Origin: Fidelibacterota bacterium
Lineage (GTDB): Bacteria > Pseudomonadota > Alphaproteobacteria > Rhodospirillales > Rhodospirillaceae
DNA length: 64,000 nucleotides
NCBI GenBank assembly: GCA_947475895.1
Contig: CANJMF010000012.1
Span: 19,866-83,865, forward strand
Reading direction: 5' to 3'
Shown in pieces: positions 9,162-16,772 of the stretch. A program made the position numbers and the translations under genes. The notes under the pieces are model-generated. The model made no database searches and was not told the DNA's origin. It saw only the letters and a program-made list of their open reading frames with translations. The first letter of the stretch is position 1; each line of letters opens with the position of its first letter.

Positions 9162-10133
9162 TTAATGCCAGCGCCAGAAAGCGGCCATGTCGGTGCCTTG
9201 ATCGCGATGGCGTCCACCCAGGTTGGCAGCCCAGGCCGCGGCAGCCGCCGCGACAGCAAGGGCCGCCGCTGTCAGGAAGCCAATCACGATGCCGATTTTG
9301 CGGGCGGTATCGGCCTTCTTCTTCGCTTCGGTAAGAACCTGGTCAATGCGCGCCTGAGCTTCCGCCTGCGTTAGGCCAGTTTGTGCGGCCACGCGTTGGG
9401 CAAGGTAGGTCTTGTTGTCCGCCGTTAACGCGCCGTGCACCGTGCCGAAGGTCATAAGACGGCTAATTTCCTGACGGTCAGACTGCGACGCGCGACGCGA
9501 CGCGCCTTGCGTTGCATCGCCCATCGGCGGGTTTGCGCCCATTGCGTCTGTGGTCGCCGCAGTTGCATCAGCCGCACCAGCAGCGGGTGCAGCCGTCGCA
9601 GCATTGGATGCGGCGGTGGAGGTGCCCGTGGGGCGCAACAAAGAATCGATCGTATAATCGTTCACATCGCCGCGTGCCGCCGCGACGCCGGCAACACCAG
9701 CCGCCGCGCCCGCGCCTTTTGCAGCAACGCCTGCTGCACCGGAAATTCCCAGAGCTAACAGCAATGAAGCGAGAAGCAGTCCTAACGCCCACACGAGCAG
9801 GCCATGTGCACCGTCGCGCACTTCAACTTCATGCTCGGTGCCGTCACCGATGCGCCGGCGCATGCGGCCAGCCATGTATCCACCGGCCATAAAACTCGAC
9901 ACCACGACCCACAGCGTCCAAAGCCCCATGACGATGAAATAGACCGACATGTTGGCGCCTTCGCCGTCCCAAGGGGACAGCATGGAAAGGCCGATGGCTC
10001 CACCAAAGGTGAATAAAAGAAGTGAAATAGCAGACGCAAGCACGGCGCCTGCGATGATCGCGCCCCAATCCACATAATGGAAGGAGTCAGTCGTGCCGAG
10101 CGCAGCCGTGCTTGTCGTGGATTGCAAAGTCAT
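9162..10133 (-). CDS. Alanine-rich multi-pass membrane protein of unknown function
   Basis: A 323-residue protein with several hydrophobic segments: about 25-50 (GAIIAGAVLASAISLLLF), 68-88, 115-135, and a final one near 285-305. Between them lies a low-complexity Ala/Thr-rich stretch (about 165-205) and a charged region TQAEAQARIDQVLTEAKKKA that looks alpha-helical. It resembles proteins loosely annotated as PhnA-like or YrzE-like membrane proteins, without an established activity. GGAGGA sits just before the ATG. It lies between two 24-residue membrane peptides on the same strand and is probably co-expressed with them from the promoter at 10278-10302. Confidence 0.8.
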   Translation of the reverse strand: MTLQSTTSTAALGTTDSFHYVDWGAIIAGAVLASAISLLLFTFGGAIGLSMLSPWDGEGANMSVYFIVMGLWTLWVVVSSFMAGGYMAGRMRRRIGDGTEHEVEVRDGAHGLLVWALGLLLASLLLALGISGAAGVAAKGAGAAAGVAGVAAARGDVNDYTIDSLLRPTGTSTAASNAATAAPAAGAADATAATTDAMGANPPMGDATQGASRRASQSDRQEISRLMTFGTVHGALTADNKTYLAQRVAAQTGLTQAEAQARIDQVLTEAKKKADTARKIGIVIGFLTAAALAVAAAAAAWAANLGGRHRDQGTDMAAFWRWH

Positions 10134-10173
10134 GGTGGTCCTCCTCCGGTTTCAGAAAGGGTGCAGTAGAAAC

Positions 10174-10248
10174 TCAGCGCAGCCCGAGAAACGAGAGAAT
10201 GAACAACACAACGACAACCAAACCGACGAGATAAATAATACCGTTCAT
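10174..10248 (-). CDS. 24-residue hydrophobic membrane peptide, first gene of unit
   Basis: Begins MNGIIYLVGLVVV and ends SFLGLR, a single valine-rich transmembrane stretch with a positively charged C-terminus. AGGGAGG stands 4 nt before the ATG, a strong ribosome site. The ORF is followed at 40 nt by the 323-residue membrane protein and preceded by a GGAAC-N16-GGTT element. From memory, similar peptides occur next to similar membrane proteins in other alphaproteobacteria, but I could not check this. Function unknown. Confidence 0.6.
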   Translation of the reverse strand: MNGIIYLVGLVVVVLFILSFLGLR

Positions 10249-10277
10249 GCGACCTCCCTAATTGAGTCGCACGATAC

Positions 10278-10302
10278 AACCGGGAATGTTGAAGAAGGTT
10301 CC
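10278..10302 (-). promoter_or_regulatory. Possible EcfG-type general-stress promoter
   Basis: On the minus strand GGAAC (10302-10298) is followed after exactly 16 nt by GGTT (10281-10278). The known EcfG consensus in alphaproteobacteria is GGAAC, 16-17 nt, CGTT, so there is one mismatch. The start codon at 10248 follows about 30 nt after the -10 element, leaving room for a short leader with AGGGAGG. Confidence 0.55.
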
Positions 10303-10330
10303 CGCCCATAAGGCCAAGTTACGAAATATA

Positions 10331-10362
10331 AAAAGCGCCCGCCATTGCTGGCGAGCGCTTTT
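10331..10362 (-). terminator. Rho-independent terminator, usable in both directions
   Basis: Arms AAAAGCGCCCGCCA and TGGCGAGCGCTTTT pair over 14 bp with one mismatch around a TTGC loop; the A/T ends give a U tract on either strand. It follows the stop of the 130-residue gene at 10387. Confidence 0.75.
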
Positions 10363-10386
10363 GTCGTCGCGTGTGTTCGGTGCGTG

Positions 10387-10779
10387 CTAAGCGGCGCCCG
10401 CCAATTCGGCATGACCGAGAACGATGTCGAAGAATTCGTCCGGATCAAAATATACGTCACGGCCTTCTGTGCGGAGCGGGCACAAGGCCAGTGCATAGAA
10501 CACCGGCTCTTGCATGGCGGCGCTGCCGTCGGCTTGCAAGGGCGCAGCCCAAGCCTCGATACGATCGTCGGTGGCAAACAATTCCACCAACGCATTCATG
10601 CGCATGGAAAATGCCGCCGCCTTCTGACGATCGCCGCGAAAATATTTTGTTGAGAAGGCGAGTGCGGCCAGCGCGTTGTCCGGCTGTGCCTCTTCGGATT
10701 CAAGCGACGCATGTAACCCCCACATGTCGTCGAACGAGAATTTCACAGAATTGATTCTGTCCGTGATAGTCGTAGTCAT
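10387..10779 (-). CDS. Hypothetical 130-residue acidic protein
   Basis: I do not recognise this protein. It starts MTTTITDRINSVKFSFDDMW, has no signal peptide or membrane segment, and is acidic with helical-looking stretches (DNALAALAFSTKYFRGDRQK). Near the C-terminus YFDPDEFFDIVLGHAELAG is the most conserved-looking part. The ATG at 10779 was chosen over the longer open frame to 11214 because AAAGGGGG lies just before it and the upstream part has an arginine-rich composition unlike a real protein. It stands alone, with its own terminator downstream. Confidence 0.6.
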   Translation of the reverse strand: MTTTITDRINSVKFSFDDMWGLHASLESEEAQPDNALAALAFSTKYFRGDRQKAAAFSMRMNALVELFATDDRIEAWAAPLQADGSAAMQEPVFYALALCPLRTEGRDVYFDPDEFFDIVLGHAELAGAA

Positions 10780-10837
10780 GGCGACCCCCTTTCTGGCAGT
10801 GCAACCTGACGCTTTTTGATGAGCGTACCCATTGGAC

Positions 10838-10857
10838 TGCGATGCCCCCGCATCGCA
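10838..10857. terminator. Perfect GC-rich hairpin between dnaB and the 130-residue gene
   Basis: TGCGATGC and GCATCGCA (8 bp, perfect) around CCCC. The stem lies 200 nt past the dnaB stop on the minus strand. There is no T tract, so it could be a weak terminator or a protein-binding palindrome. The rest of 10780-11054 shows no gene I can support. Confidence 0.35.
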
Positions 10858-11054
10858 TCGCGACAATGCCACGCACGCAAAACGCCGACAAATCATTCTC
10901 GTATGTGCAATGCGTTTTGAACGAGGGGCGTGTGCTGTTTCACACACTGCTCCCGAAACACGCGAAAAAAATTGTATTCGCGACCTGGTGCGCGCACGCG
11001 ACGGTTGAATGGATATGAAGGTTCTTCGTAAATGTGCTGCGACGCGAGTCGCGG

Positions 11055-12578
11055 CTATTCGAGTTGCTCGGGCAGATGCTCCGAATCCACGTGATCGCTG
11101 AAATGCGTGAAGTCGGCTTCGAAGTGCAGCTTCACGGTTCCAATGGGACCATGACGCTGTTTCGCAACGATGACCTCGGCGATGTTGTGCGCAAGCTCGC
11201 AGCGTTCCTGCCATTTAGCATGACGCTCGTGGTATTTGTCCGAAGCTTCTTCGGGTTTTTGCGAAGGCTCTGCGCGTTCCAGATAGTACTGCTCGCGGTA
11301 GACGAACATGACCACGTCCGAGTCCTGCTCGATCGTTCCTGATTCACGCAAGTCGGACAGTTGCGGGCGTTTGTCTTCGCGCTGCTCGACGGCGCGCGAC
11401 AGCTGCGACAGCGCCAATACCGGAACACCCAAATCTTTCGCCAGCGCCTTCAGGCCGCGCGTGATGGCGGAAATTTCCTGCACGCGGTTTTCGCTGCGCT
11501 CGCCGCGCGCGGGCGCGATGAGCTGCAAGTAATCGATCACGATCAAGCCAAGGCCGTGGTGGCTGGCAGTCTTGCTGGTACGTGCGAGGCGGCGGCAGCG
11601 CGTACGGATCGTCGACACCGTCACCGCCGGCGTATCGTCGATGCACAACGGCAGAACGGATAGGTTCTGACTGGCGACCACAAGGCGCGCGAAATCATCA
11701 TTCGATAAGCCGCCGGTTCTGATGCCGTGGCTGTTGATCTTGGCGCCCTCGGCCAAAATACGCGTGGCCAATTGCTCAGCCGACATTTCGAGCGAGAAGA
11801 ACGCCACTTGCTTGCCGCGATCTTCCGCGCGGTCGGTGGCCGCGAAATATTTCGCGGCGTTCACGGCCATGGTCGTCGCCAGCGCGGTTTTGCCCATGGA
11901 CGGGCGTCCCGCGAGAATCAGCAGATCGCTTCCGTGCAGACCGCCCAGCTTTTTGTCGACATCGCGAAGGCCCGAGGTGACCCCGGCCAGCGCACCTTCA
12001 CGCCGGTGCGCGGCTTCGGCCAGATTGATGGCTTGGACCAGCGCGTCTTGGAAGGTGCGGAACCCGCCTTCCACGTTTCCGGTGGAGGCCAAGTCGAACA
12101 GCTTTTGCTCCGAGCCTTCGATCTGATCCATGGCGGATTCGTCGGGTGAACTGTCGAACGCATCGTTCACCATGTCCTCGCCCAGCGCGATCAGTTCGCG
12201 GCGCAAGAACAGGTCGTAGATCAGCTTGCCGTAGTCGCCGGCATTGATCACCGTTACGGCGCCCGCGGCGATGTTGGCCAAATACTTCATGCCGCCCGCG
12301 GCAATCACCAGGTCGTCGCGCTCGAGATAGGTTTTCAGCGTGACCGGGTTGGCGGGCTGCGCCTGCTCGATCAGTTTGGAACACGATTCGTAAATGCGCC
12401 CGTTGACCGGATCGGCGAAATGCTTGGGATCCAAGAATTCGTTCACGCGCTCAAAGGCGCGGTTGTTCATCAAGATCGCGCCCAGCAGAGCGCGCTCCGC
12501 TTCGTAGTTATGCGGCGGTGTGCGTAGGACGTTTCCGGCTTCGTCTGCCGGCTCCGCGACGCGAAGTGGAATGGACAT
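11055..12578 (-). CDS. dnaB: Replicative DNA helicase DnaB
   Basis: Hexameric 5'-3' helicase of the replication fork; 507 residues from ATG 12578 (MSIPLRVAEP). The N-terminal primase-interacting domain begins at PPHNYEAERALLGAILMNN. The RecA-like domain carries Walker A AGRPSMGKTALA and VIDYLQLI for Walker B, with SQLSRAVEQREDKRP for later motifs. The frame stays open to 12704, and an ATG at 12608 is an alternative, but the chosen start gives a family-typical N-terminus. The gene lies upstream of alr on the same strand but is separated from it by the small-peptide unit, whereas dnaB and alr are adjacent in many alphaproteobacteria. Confidence 0.95.
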   Translation of the reverse strand: MSIPLRVAEPADEAGNVLRTPPHNYEAERALLGAILMNNRAFERVNEFLDPKHFADPVNGRIYESCSKLIEQAQPANPVTLKTYLERDDLVIAAGGMKYLANIAAGAVTVINAGDYGKLIYDLFLRRELIALGEDMVNDAFDSSPDESAMDQIEGSEQKLFDLASTGNVEGGFRTFQDALVQAINLAEAAHRREGALAGVTSGLRDVDKKLGGLHGSDLLILAGRPSMGKTALATTMAVNAAKYFAATDRAEDRGKQVAFFSLEMSAEQLATRILAEGAKINSHGIRTGGLSNDDFARLVVASQNLSVLPLCIDDTPAVTVSTIRTRCRRLARTSKTASHHGLGLIVIDYLQLIAPARGERSENRVQEISAITRGLKALAKDLGVPVLALSQLSRAVEQREDKRPQLSDLRESGTIEQDSDVVMFVYREQYYLERAEPSQKPEEASDKYHERHAKWQERCELAHNIAEVIVAKQRHGPIGTVKLHFEADFTHFSDHVDSEHLPEQLE

Positions 12579-12793
12579 GAATTCGTTTTCCCCGAAGGGC
12601 CTAGTCATATCAGCGTCACACGACCGCGCGAACGTGTGGATAACGAGGATATCGGGTGCAAGACTCGAAAAGTGGCGCCGATAACCCGTTAAGATTGCGG
12701 GCAATAGTTAATGATCAAGGTTTCGCCGCCTTTCAAAGGCATTTCCGCCCCGATTGGCCGTCAGGCTCGGTTCTCACGATTTGGGAGAGTCTT

Positions 12794-13102
12794 ATGAAAA
12801 ACATGTCCACTCAGACGTTCGCACAGTTGCTGTTCGTGGCGTTTGCTGCCGCTGTAGGCCTTGGCGGCTACGGCTATTATCTGCACAGCGAACTCAAAGA
12901 CACCAACGCCGCCATTGTGCGAATCCAGGCGGAAACGCAAAAGCTCGAAACCGAAGCCGGCCAATTCGATGTGGCTGTGAACAACACCAAAACCCGCGCC
13001 GAACAATGTACGGCCCAGATCCAAGGCTTAAAGAGCCAGGTCGAAGCCGCGTCGGCCGAGCCCCCGGCTTTCACTAAAATGAAGCCGCGCACGCGCTCTT
13101 AA
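12794..13102 (+). CDS. Short membrane-anchored coiled-coil protein
   Basis: A 102-residue protein that starts MKNMSTQTFAQLLFVAFAAA. One hydrophobic segment (about residues 10-30) is followed by a heptad-like helix (about 32-88: HSELKDTNAAIVRIQAETQK and on) containing a single Cys. GGGAGAG precedes the ATG at 12794. It has the same plan and similar size as the protein at 13336-13617 (one membrane segment, helix with one Cys in a TQ/SQCK-type context, Lys/Arg tail), so the two may be diverged paralogues. Function unknown. Confidence 0.65.
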   Translation: MKNMSTQTFAQLLFVAFAAAVGLGGYGYYLHSELKDTNAAIVRIQAETQKLETEAGQFDVAVNNTKTRAEQCTAQIQGLKSQVEAASAEPPAFTKMKPRTRS

Positions 13103-13108
13103 ACGACC

Positions 13109-13137
13109 CGGCCGTTCTCGCACTGCGAGAGCGGCCG
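13109..13137 (+). terminator. Terminator hairpin after the 102-residue gene
   Basis: CGGCCGTTCTCGC pairs with GCGAGAGCGGCCG over 13 bp with one G-T type mismatch around a 3-nt loop, 6 nt after the stop. Only TTAT follows, so the U tract is weak. Confidence 0.55.
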
Positions 13138-13335
13138 TTATCCTCCTGCCCTAAGTATTTGATTGTGCGCGCGTTTAGTCACTGTACGCACATCCGGTTA
13201 CAAATTCGCGGCGCGCGGGGCGTTTCTGTGTTTATTATTCTGCGTACCTCGCGTGCGACCAGATCCCGTGAGAGGACCCCGAAGGGGACGGTGTGTGGAC
13301 TCGAGCGAGGACATTACAACGGGGAGGTTTGAGTT

Positions 13336-13617
13336 ATGGGTGGTTCTGCTGGAATAGCTGCACGCTTGTTAGCCATCGCTGTTTTAGTTGTCATCGCGAT
13401 GGGTGTTTATGTGTTCATGGTCAAGACGGACCTTCAGGCGGCGCAGGCGAAGATCGCGACCGTCGAGCTTGATCGCGACGCAATGAAAAAGAAGGTCGAC
13501 ACGTCCGTCATGGCGGCGAAATCGTCCGATTCAAATCTCAGTCAGTGCAAGTCGCAGGTCACGGACCTGCAGGCTCAGCTCGACGCGATGAGCAAAAAGC
13601 CCGCTGGTAAAAAATAA
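13336..13617 (+). CDS. Short membrane-anchored coiled-coil protein (second copy of the type)
   Basis: A 93-residue protein, MGGSAGIAARLLAIAVLVV at its start, giving one transmembrane segment (about 8-30), then a helical region with heptad pattern (KTDLQAAQAKIATVELDRDA) and a lysine-rich end. One Cys lies in SQCKSQVTDL. GGGGAGG at about 13320 stands before the ATG with a long spacing. The 200 nt upstream may hold its own promoter; it is separated from the previous gene by a hairpin. Role unknown. Confidence 0.65.
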   Translation: MGGSAGIAARLLAIAVLVVIAMGVYVFMVKTDLQAAQAKIATVELDRDAMKKKVDTSVMAAKSSDSNLSQCKSQVTDLQAQLDAMSKKPAGKK

Positions 13618-13662
13618 ACCAGCAAAGAATAACGTCGCTCATATTGTAACGAACGCCGTGAC

Positions 13663-13691
13663 AGCAAGAGTGGCCTTCCGCCGCTCTTGCT
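13663..13691 (+). terminator. Hairpin between the coiled-coil gene and uppP
   Basis: AGCAAGAGTGG pairs with CCGCTCTTGCT (11 bp, one G-T type mismatch), loop of 7 nt, about 45 nt after the stop at 13617. No T run follows. Confidence 0.5.
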
Positions 13692-13760
13692 AATCGCGCG
13701 CGCCTCTGGCGTGATGCGCGCGCGCTGCAATCCGCTGCGCGTTTGTCTTTTTGGATGCGC

Positions 13761-14564
13761 ATGGATCTCTATACTTTGCTCATGGCGGCCTTCCTCGGCG
13801 TGGTCGAAGGCGTCACCGAATTTCTGCCCATTTCGTCCACCGGCCACTTGATCCTCGTCGAGGACCTGCTCGGCTTCGAAGGTCCTCCGGGCAAACTCTT
13901 TGAAATTGTCATCCAGCTCGGCGCCATTCTTTCGGTGGTCTGGATTTATCGCCAACTGTTCTGGCGCACGTTCATGGGCCTCTTCGGCGAGCGCGCGTCG
14001 CAGCATCTGGCACTCAGCGTTCTAATCGCATTTCTGCCGGCAGCGGTTTTGGGCGCTGCTTTTGGCGGGTTTATCAAAAGCGTATTGTTCAATCCATGGG
14101 TCGTATCGTGCGCGCTGATCGTGGGCGGCATCGCGATCATGATCGTCGAGCGCACCCATCAGACGGCGAAGATTCATTCCACCAATGAACTCTCATACCC
14201 GCGCGCGCTGACCATCGGCGCGTTTCAATGTATCGCGATGATTCCGGGTATGTCGCGTTCAGCCGCGACGATCATGGGCGCGCTGTTGGTAGGCGTCGAT
14301 CGCCGCACGGCGGCCGAGTTCTCGTTCTTTCTCGCTGTGCCGACCATGTTCGGCGCCACCTTTTACGATGTTTATAAAAGCCGCCACGATCTCGACTTCC
14401 ACGGCCTTAGCGTCGTCGCGGTGGGCTTCGTTGTTTCGTTTCTGGTGGCGCTGGTCGTGATCCGCTGGCTGCTGCGCTACATCTCCAGCCACAACTTCAC
14501 GGCGTTCGCCATCTACCGCATCATTCTCGGCGTGGTGATGTTGGGGATTCTCTTTTTACGCTAA
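13761..14564 (+). CDS. uppP: Undecaprenyl-diphosphatase UppP (BacA)
   Basis: Integral membrane phosphatase that recycles undecaprenyl pyrophosphate for peptidoglycan synthesis; overproduction gives bacitracin resistance in other bacteria. About 267 residues with seven or eight hydrophobic segments. Both signature motifs are present: EGVTEFLPISSTGHLIL near residues 15-32 and GMSRSAATI around residue 170. The start is uncertain: ATG 13761 (MDLYTLLMAA) matches family N-termini, but ATG 13755 and TTG 13743 are in frame and no clear ribosome site separates them. Confidence 0.94.
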   Translation: MDLYTLLMAAFLGVVEGVTEFLPISSTGHLILVEDLLGFEGPPGKLFEIVIQLGAILSVVWIYRQLFWRTFMGLFGERASQHLALSVLIAFLPAAVLGAAFGGFIKSVLFNPWVVSCALIVGGIAIMIVERTHQTAKIHSTNELSYPRALTIGAFQCIAMIPGMSRSAATIMGALLVGVDRRTAAEFSFFLAVPTMFGATFYDVYKSRHDLDFHGLSVVAVGFVVSFLVALVVIRWLLRYISSHNFTAFAIYRIILGVVMLGILFLR

Positions 14565-14614
14565 GCGCATTTCCCGGAAAAGTGGACGCCCGGTTTTCCG
14601 AATAGGAAATGCGC
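14565..14614. repeat. Palindromic element of a type common in alphaproteobacteria
   Basis: Nested inverted repeats: outer arms GCGCATTTCC and GGAAATGCGC (10 bp, perfect), inner arms CGGAAAA and TTTTCCG around GTGGACGCCCGG. It begins directly after the uppP stop and is followed by AAAAAA. Elements with a GGAAAAGTGG...CCGGTTTTCC core are abundant in rhizobial and related genomes, from memory. It probably also works as a terminator for uppP and for the convergent WD40 gene. I noticed no second copy here. Confidence 0.65.
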
Positions 14615-14622
14615 CAAAAAAA

Positions 14623-15636
14623 CTAAGCGCGGAAGTCGGCGATGTTCACGTCGCCCGCTTCGGTACCAGCCAGTAGACGATCACCGTCGGGATTCCAGCA
14701 CAAGGCCGTCACTGGGCTTCCGCCGCCCATGATAATCAGCATCGCGGCCTTAGGCCCCGGCTGACCGACGATCACGCTGCCGTCTTCGAAACCGGCGGCA
14801 AAGACATCCATCTCAGGATTAGCCGCCACCGCCGTACAAGGTGCGCCGCCCGCGCCGCCGAATTCGAACGGCGCTTTGCCCATGGGGCCACCGCCGGTAA
14901 ACGGCCAGCAAATCACGCTCTCGGCACCGCCCGTCGCCAGGAAATGTCCGCGCCGGCCGAAGGCGGCGGAGCGCACCTTGGCGCCGTAGCCTGACATGCG
15001 CATGTGTTCATTGTCCGACAAGCGCCAGCCATGCAGCGCGTTTTCCTGCATCGCTGTCACCACGTAATCGCCGTCGGGCGACCACACAGTCTGCAAGTGC
15101 GAGCCTTTCCACGGCAGCAAGGCGGGCGGCGAGTCTTGCGCCAGCCACCACAAACTCACACCACCATAATGCGCCACTGCCAAACGGCGGCCTTTAGGAT
15201 TGATCGCCAGCCCGCCGACGCTGGTCGCATGAGTCAGCTTACGCGGCTCGGTCTTTTGCTTGCCGAGGACAAAGGCGTCTTTCCCCACAGAATAAGCGCG
15301 TACGCCGCTGCCGCTATGGGTGGTCACATGTTCCACCCAACGACCTTTATGTTCAGCGACAACTTCCACAGCGCCCAACGCCGAAATCTTGTTCAGGTTG
15401 CCGTCGTCGCCGCCCGACAGGAACGCGCCTTTTTCGATATCGGCGGCCAGGCACAGTGCCGCGCCTACGTGCGCTTGCACTTCAACAGGTTTCGCATCGA
15501 GGATTTCGCTGTCGATGAGGCGCACCATGCCGTCGCCGAAGGCCACACCGAACAGGCGGCCATTGGCCGTCGCCGATACGACGTACGCGCCGAACTCATG
15601 CGCGACGACCGGCGCGCGGCTCACAGACGTCGCCAT
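14623..15636 (-). CDS. WD40-repeat protein
   Basis: A 337-residue cytoplasmic protein made of weak WD40-type blades, for example GVAFGDGMVRLIDSE, LPWKGSHLQTVWSPDGDYVV and ALCWNPDGDRLLAGTEAGDV. Repeats of this kind form a beta-propeller for protein-protein contacts. It follows the CobW-family GTPase gene by 4 nt on the same strand, and the pair is probably one transcription unit, hinting at a role linked to metal handling or to the GTPase. No enzymatic motif is visible. Confidence 0.8.
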   Translation of the reverse strand: MATSVSRAPVVAHEFGAYVVSATANGRLFGVAFGDGMVRLIDSEILDAKPVEVQAHVGAALCLAADIEKGAFLSGGDDGNLNKISALGAVEVVAEHKGRWVEHVTTHSGSGVRAYSVGKDAFVLGKQKTEPRKLTHATSVGGLAINPKGRRLAVAHYGGVSLWWLAQDSPPALLPWKGSHLQTVWSPDGDYVVTAMQENALHGWRLSDNEHMRMSGYGAKVRSAAFGRRGHFLATGGAESVICWPFTGGGPMGKAPFEFGGAGGAPCTAVAANPEMDVFAAGFEDGSVIVGQPGPKAAMLIIMGGGSPVTALCWNPDGDRLLAGTEAGDVNIADFRA

Positions 15637-15640
15637 GACC

Positions 15641-16642
15641 TTAAGCGATGCAGCTATCGAAGCCGCGCTTCAGCGCCGCTTCATCGAGTTTTCGCCCAAT
15701 GAACACCAGGCGGCTGCGGCGGTTGTCTTTGCTCGGCCACGGTCCGGTGAACGTTCCTTCCGACACCATGTGCACGGCCTGGAACACAAAGCGCTCGTCT
15801 TTGGCGGCCATGTTGAGGATGCCCTTGGTGCGCAAGATGCGCTGGCCGTCGGTCATCAACACGTCCGCAACCCACGCGTCGAACTTTTGCAGATCGAGCG
15901 GCTTGTCGGTGGACAGAGAGATGCTGTGAATATCGGTGTCATGGATCGTGCTCGCCGCGGCGTGATCGTGATGATGATGCCCGTGTTCGTGATCGCACAG
16001 GAAGTGCGGGTCCAGCTCCAACGCGCGCTTCAAGTCGAAGGCGCCGCGATTGAGAATTTGATCGAGGGGAATGTTCGAGCGCTCGGTGCGATAGATTTTC
16101 GCAAACGGGTTCAGGGTGCGGATATGCGCTTCCACTTTCGCAAGCGCTTCGGGCGACACCAAATCCGTTTTGTTCAGCAGCACGATGTCGGCGAAAGCGA
16201 TTTGCTCTTCGGCTTCATCGCTGTCGTCTAAACGCTGATCGATGTGTTTCGCGTCCACCACCGTCACGATGCTGTCCAGCTTGGTGCGCTTCTTGATGTC
16301 GTCGTCGGTGAAAAATGTCTGCGCGACGGGGGCCGGATCCGCGAGGCCCGTGGTTTCCACCAAAATCGCGTCGAATTTATCTTTGCGCTTCAACAGCCCG
16401 CCAATGATGCGGATCAAATCGCCGCGCACGGTGCAGCAAATGCAGCCGTTGTTCATCTCGAAGATTTCTTCGTCCGCGCCCACCACCAGGTCGTTGTCGA
16501 TGCCGATCTCGCCGAACTCATTGACGATGACCGCATACTTCTTGCCGTGGTTCTCCGTCAGCACCCGGTTGAGAAGGGTGGTTTTACCCGCGCCCAAATA
16601 GCCGGTCAGCACGGTGACGGGAATCTGTGTTTGCTCGGTCAT
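15641..16642 (-). CDS. CobW/COG0523-family metallochaperone GTPase
   Basis: A 333-residue GTPase of the COG0523 family, which delivers zinc or cobalt to client proteins. Walker A is GYLGAGKTTL, the metal-binding CxCC motif is Cys67, Cys69 and Cys70 in GCICC, and the base-recognition motif is NKTD (LLNKTDLV). A His-rich stretch HEHGHHHHDH lies before the C-terminal CobW domain and may hold metal. The start at ATG 16642 (MTEQTQIPVTVL) has AAGGA before it; the open frame to 16816 is rejected. Which metal is involved cannot be told; no Zur-type operator was recognised. Confidence 0.9.
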   Translation of the reverse strand: MTEQTQIPVTVLTGYLGAGKTTLLNRVLTENHGKKYAVIVNEFGEIGIDNDLVVGADEEIFEMNNGCICCTVRGDLIRIIGGLLKRKDKFDAILVETTGLADPAPVAQTFFTDDDIKKRTKLDSIVTVVDAKHIDQRLDDSDEAEEQIAFADIVLLNKTDLVSPEALAKVEAHIRTLNPFAKIYRTERSNIPLDQILNRGAFDLKRALELDPHFLCDHEHGHHHHDHAAASTIHDTDIHSISLSTDKPLDLQKFDAWVADVLMTDGQRILRTKGILNMAAKDERFVFQAVHMVSEGTFTGPWPSKDNRRSRLVFIGRKLDEAALKRGFDSCIA

Positions 16643-16719
16643 GGGCAACGTCCTTGGAACGGGGTTCGCCGTAATATAAGTGCCGGTGCGGCTTAAGGAA
16701 GACCAGTCTTGAAATGAAA

Positions 16720-16747
16720 CCGGCGCGGCTTGGGTAAGCCGCGCCGG
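16720..16747 (-). terminator. Terminator of the bS6-bS18-bL9 operon
   Basis: Perfect 12-bp arms CCGGCGCGGCTT and AAGCCGCGCCGG around GGGT, 25 nt past the rplI stop; on the minus strand the stem is followed by a T-rich stretch (TTTCATTTC). Confidence 0.75.
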
Positions 16748-16772
16748 GATCGTTCTTCGCGAGAAAGCCGCT

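Noticed and set aside
10780..11214. N-terminal extension of the 130-residue protein
   Set aside because: Arg-rich shadow-like composition; a good ribosome site precedes ATG 10779.
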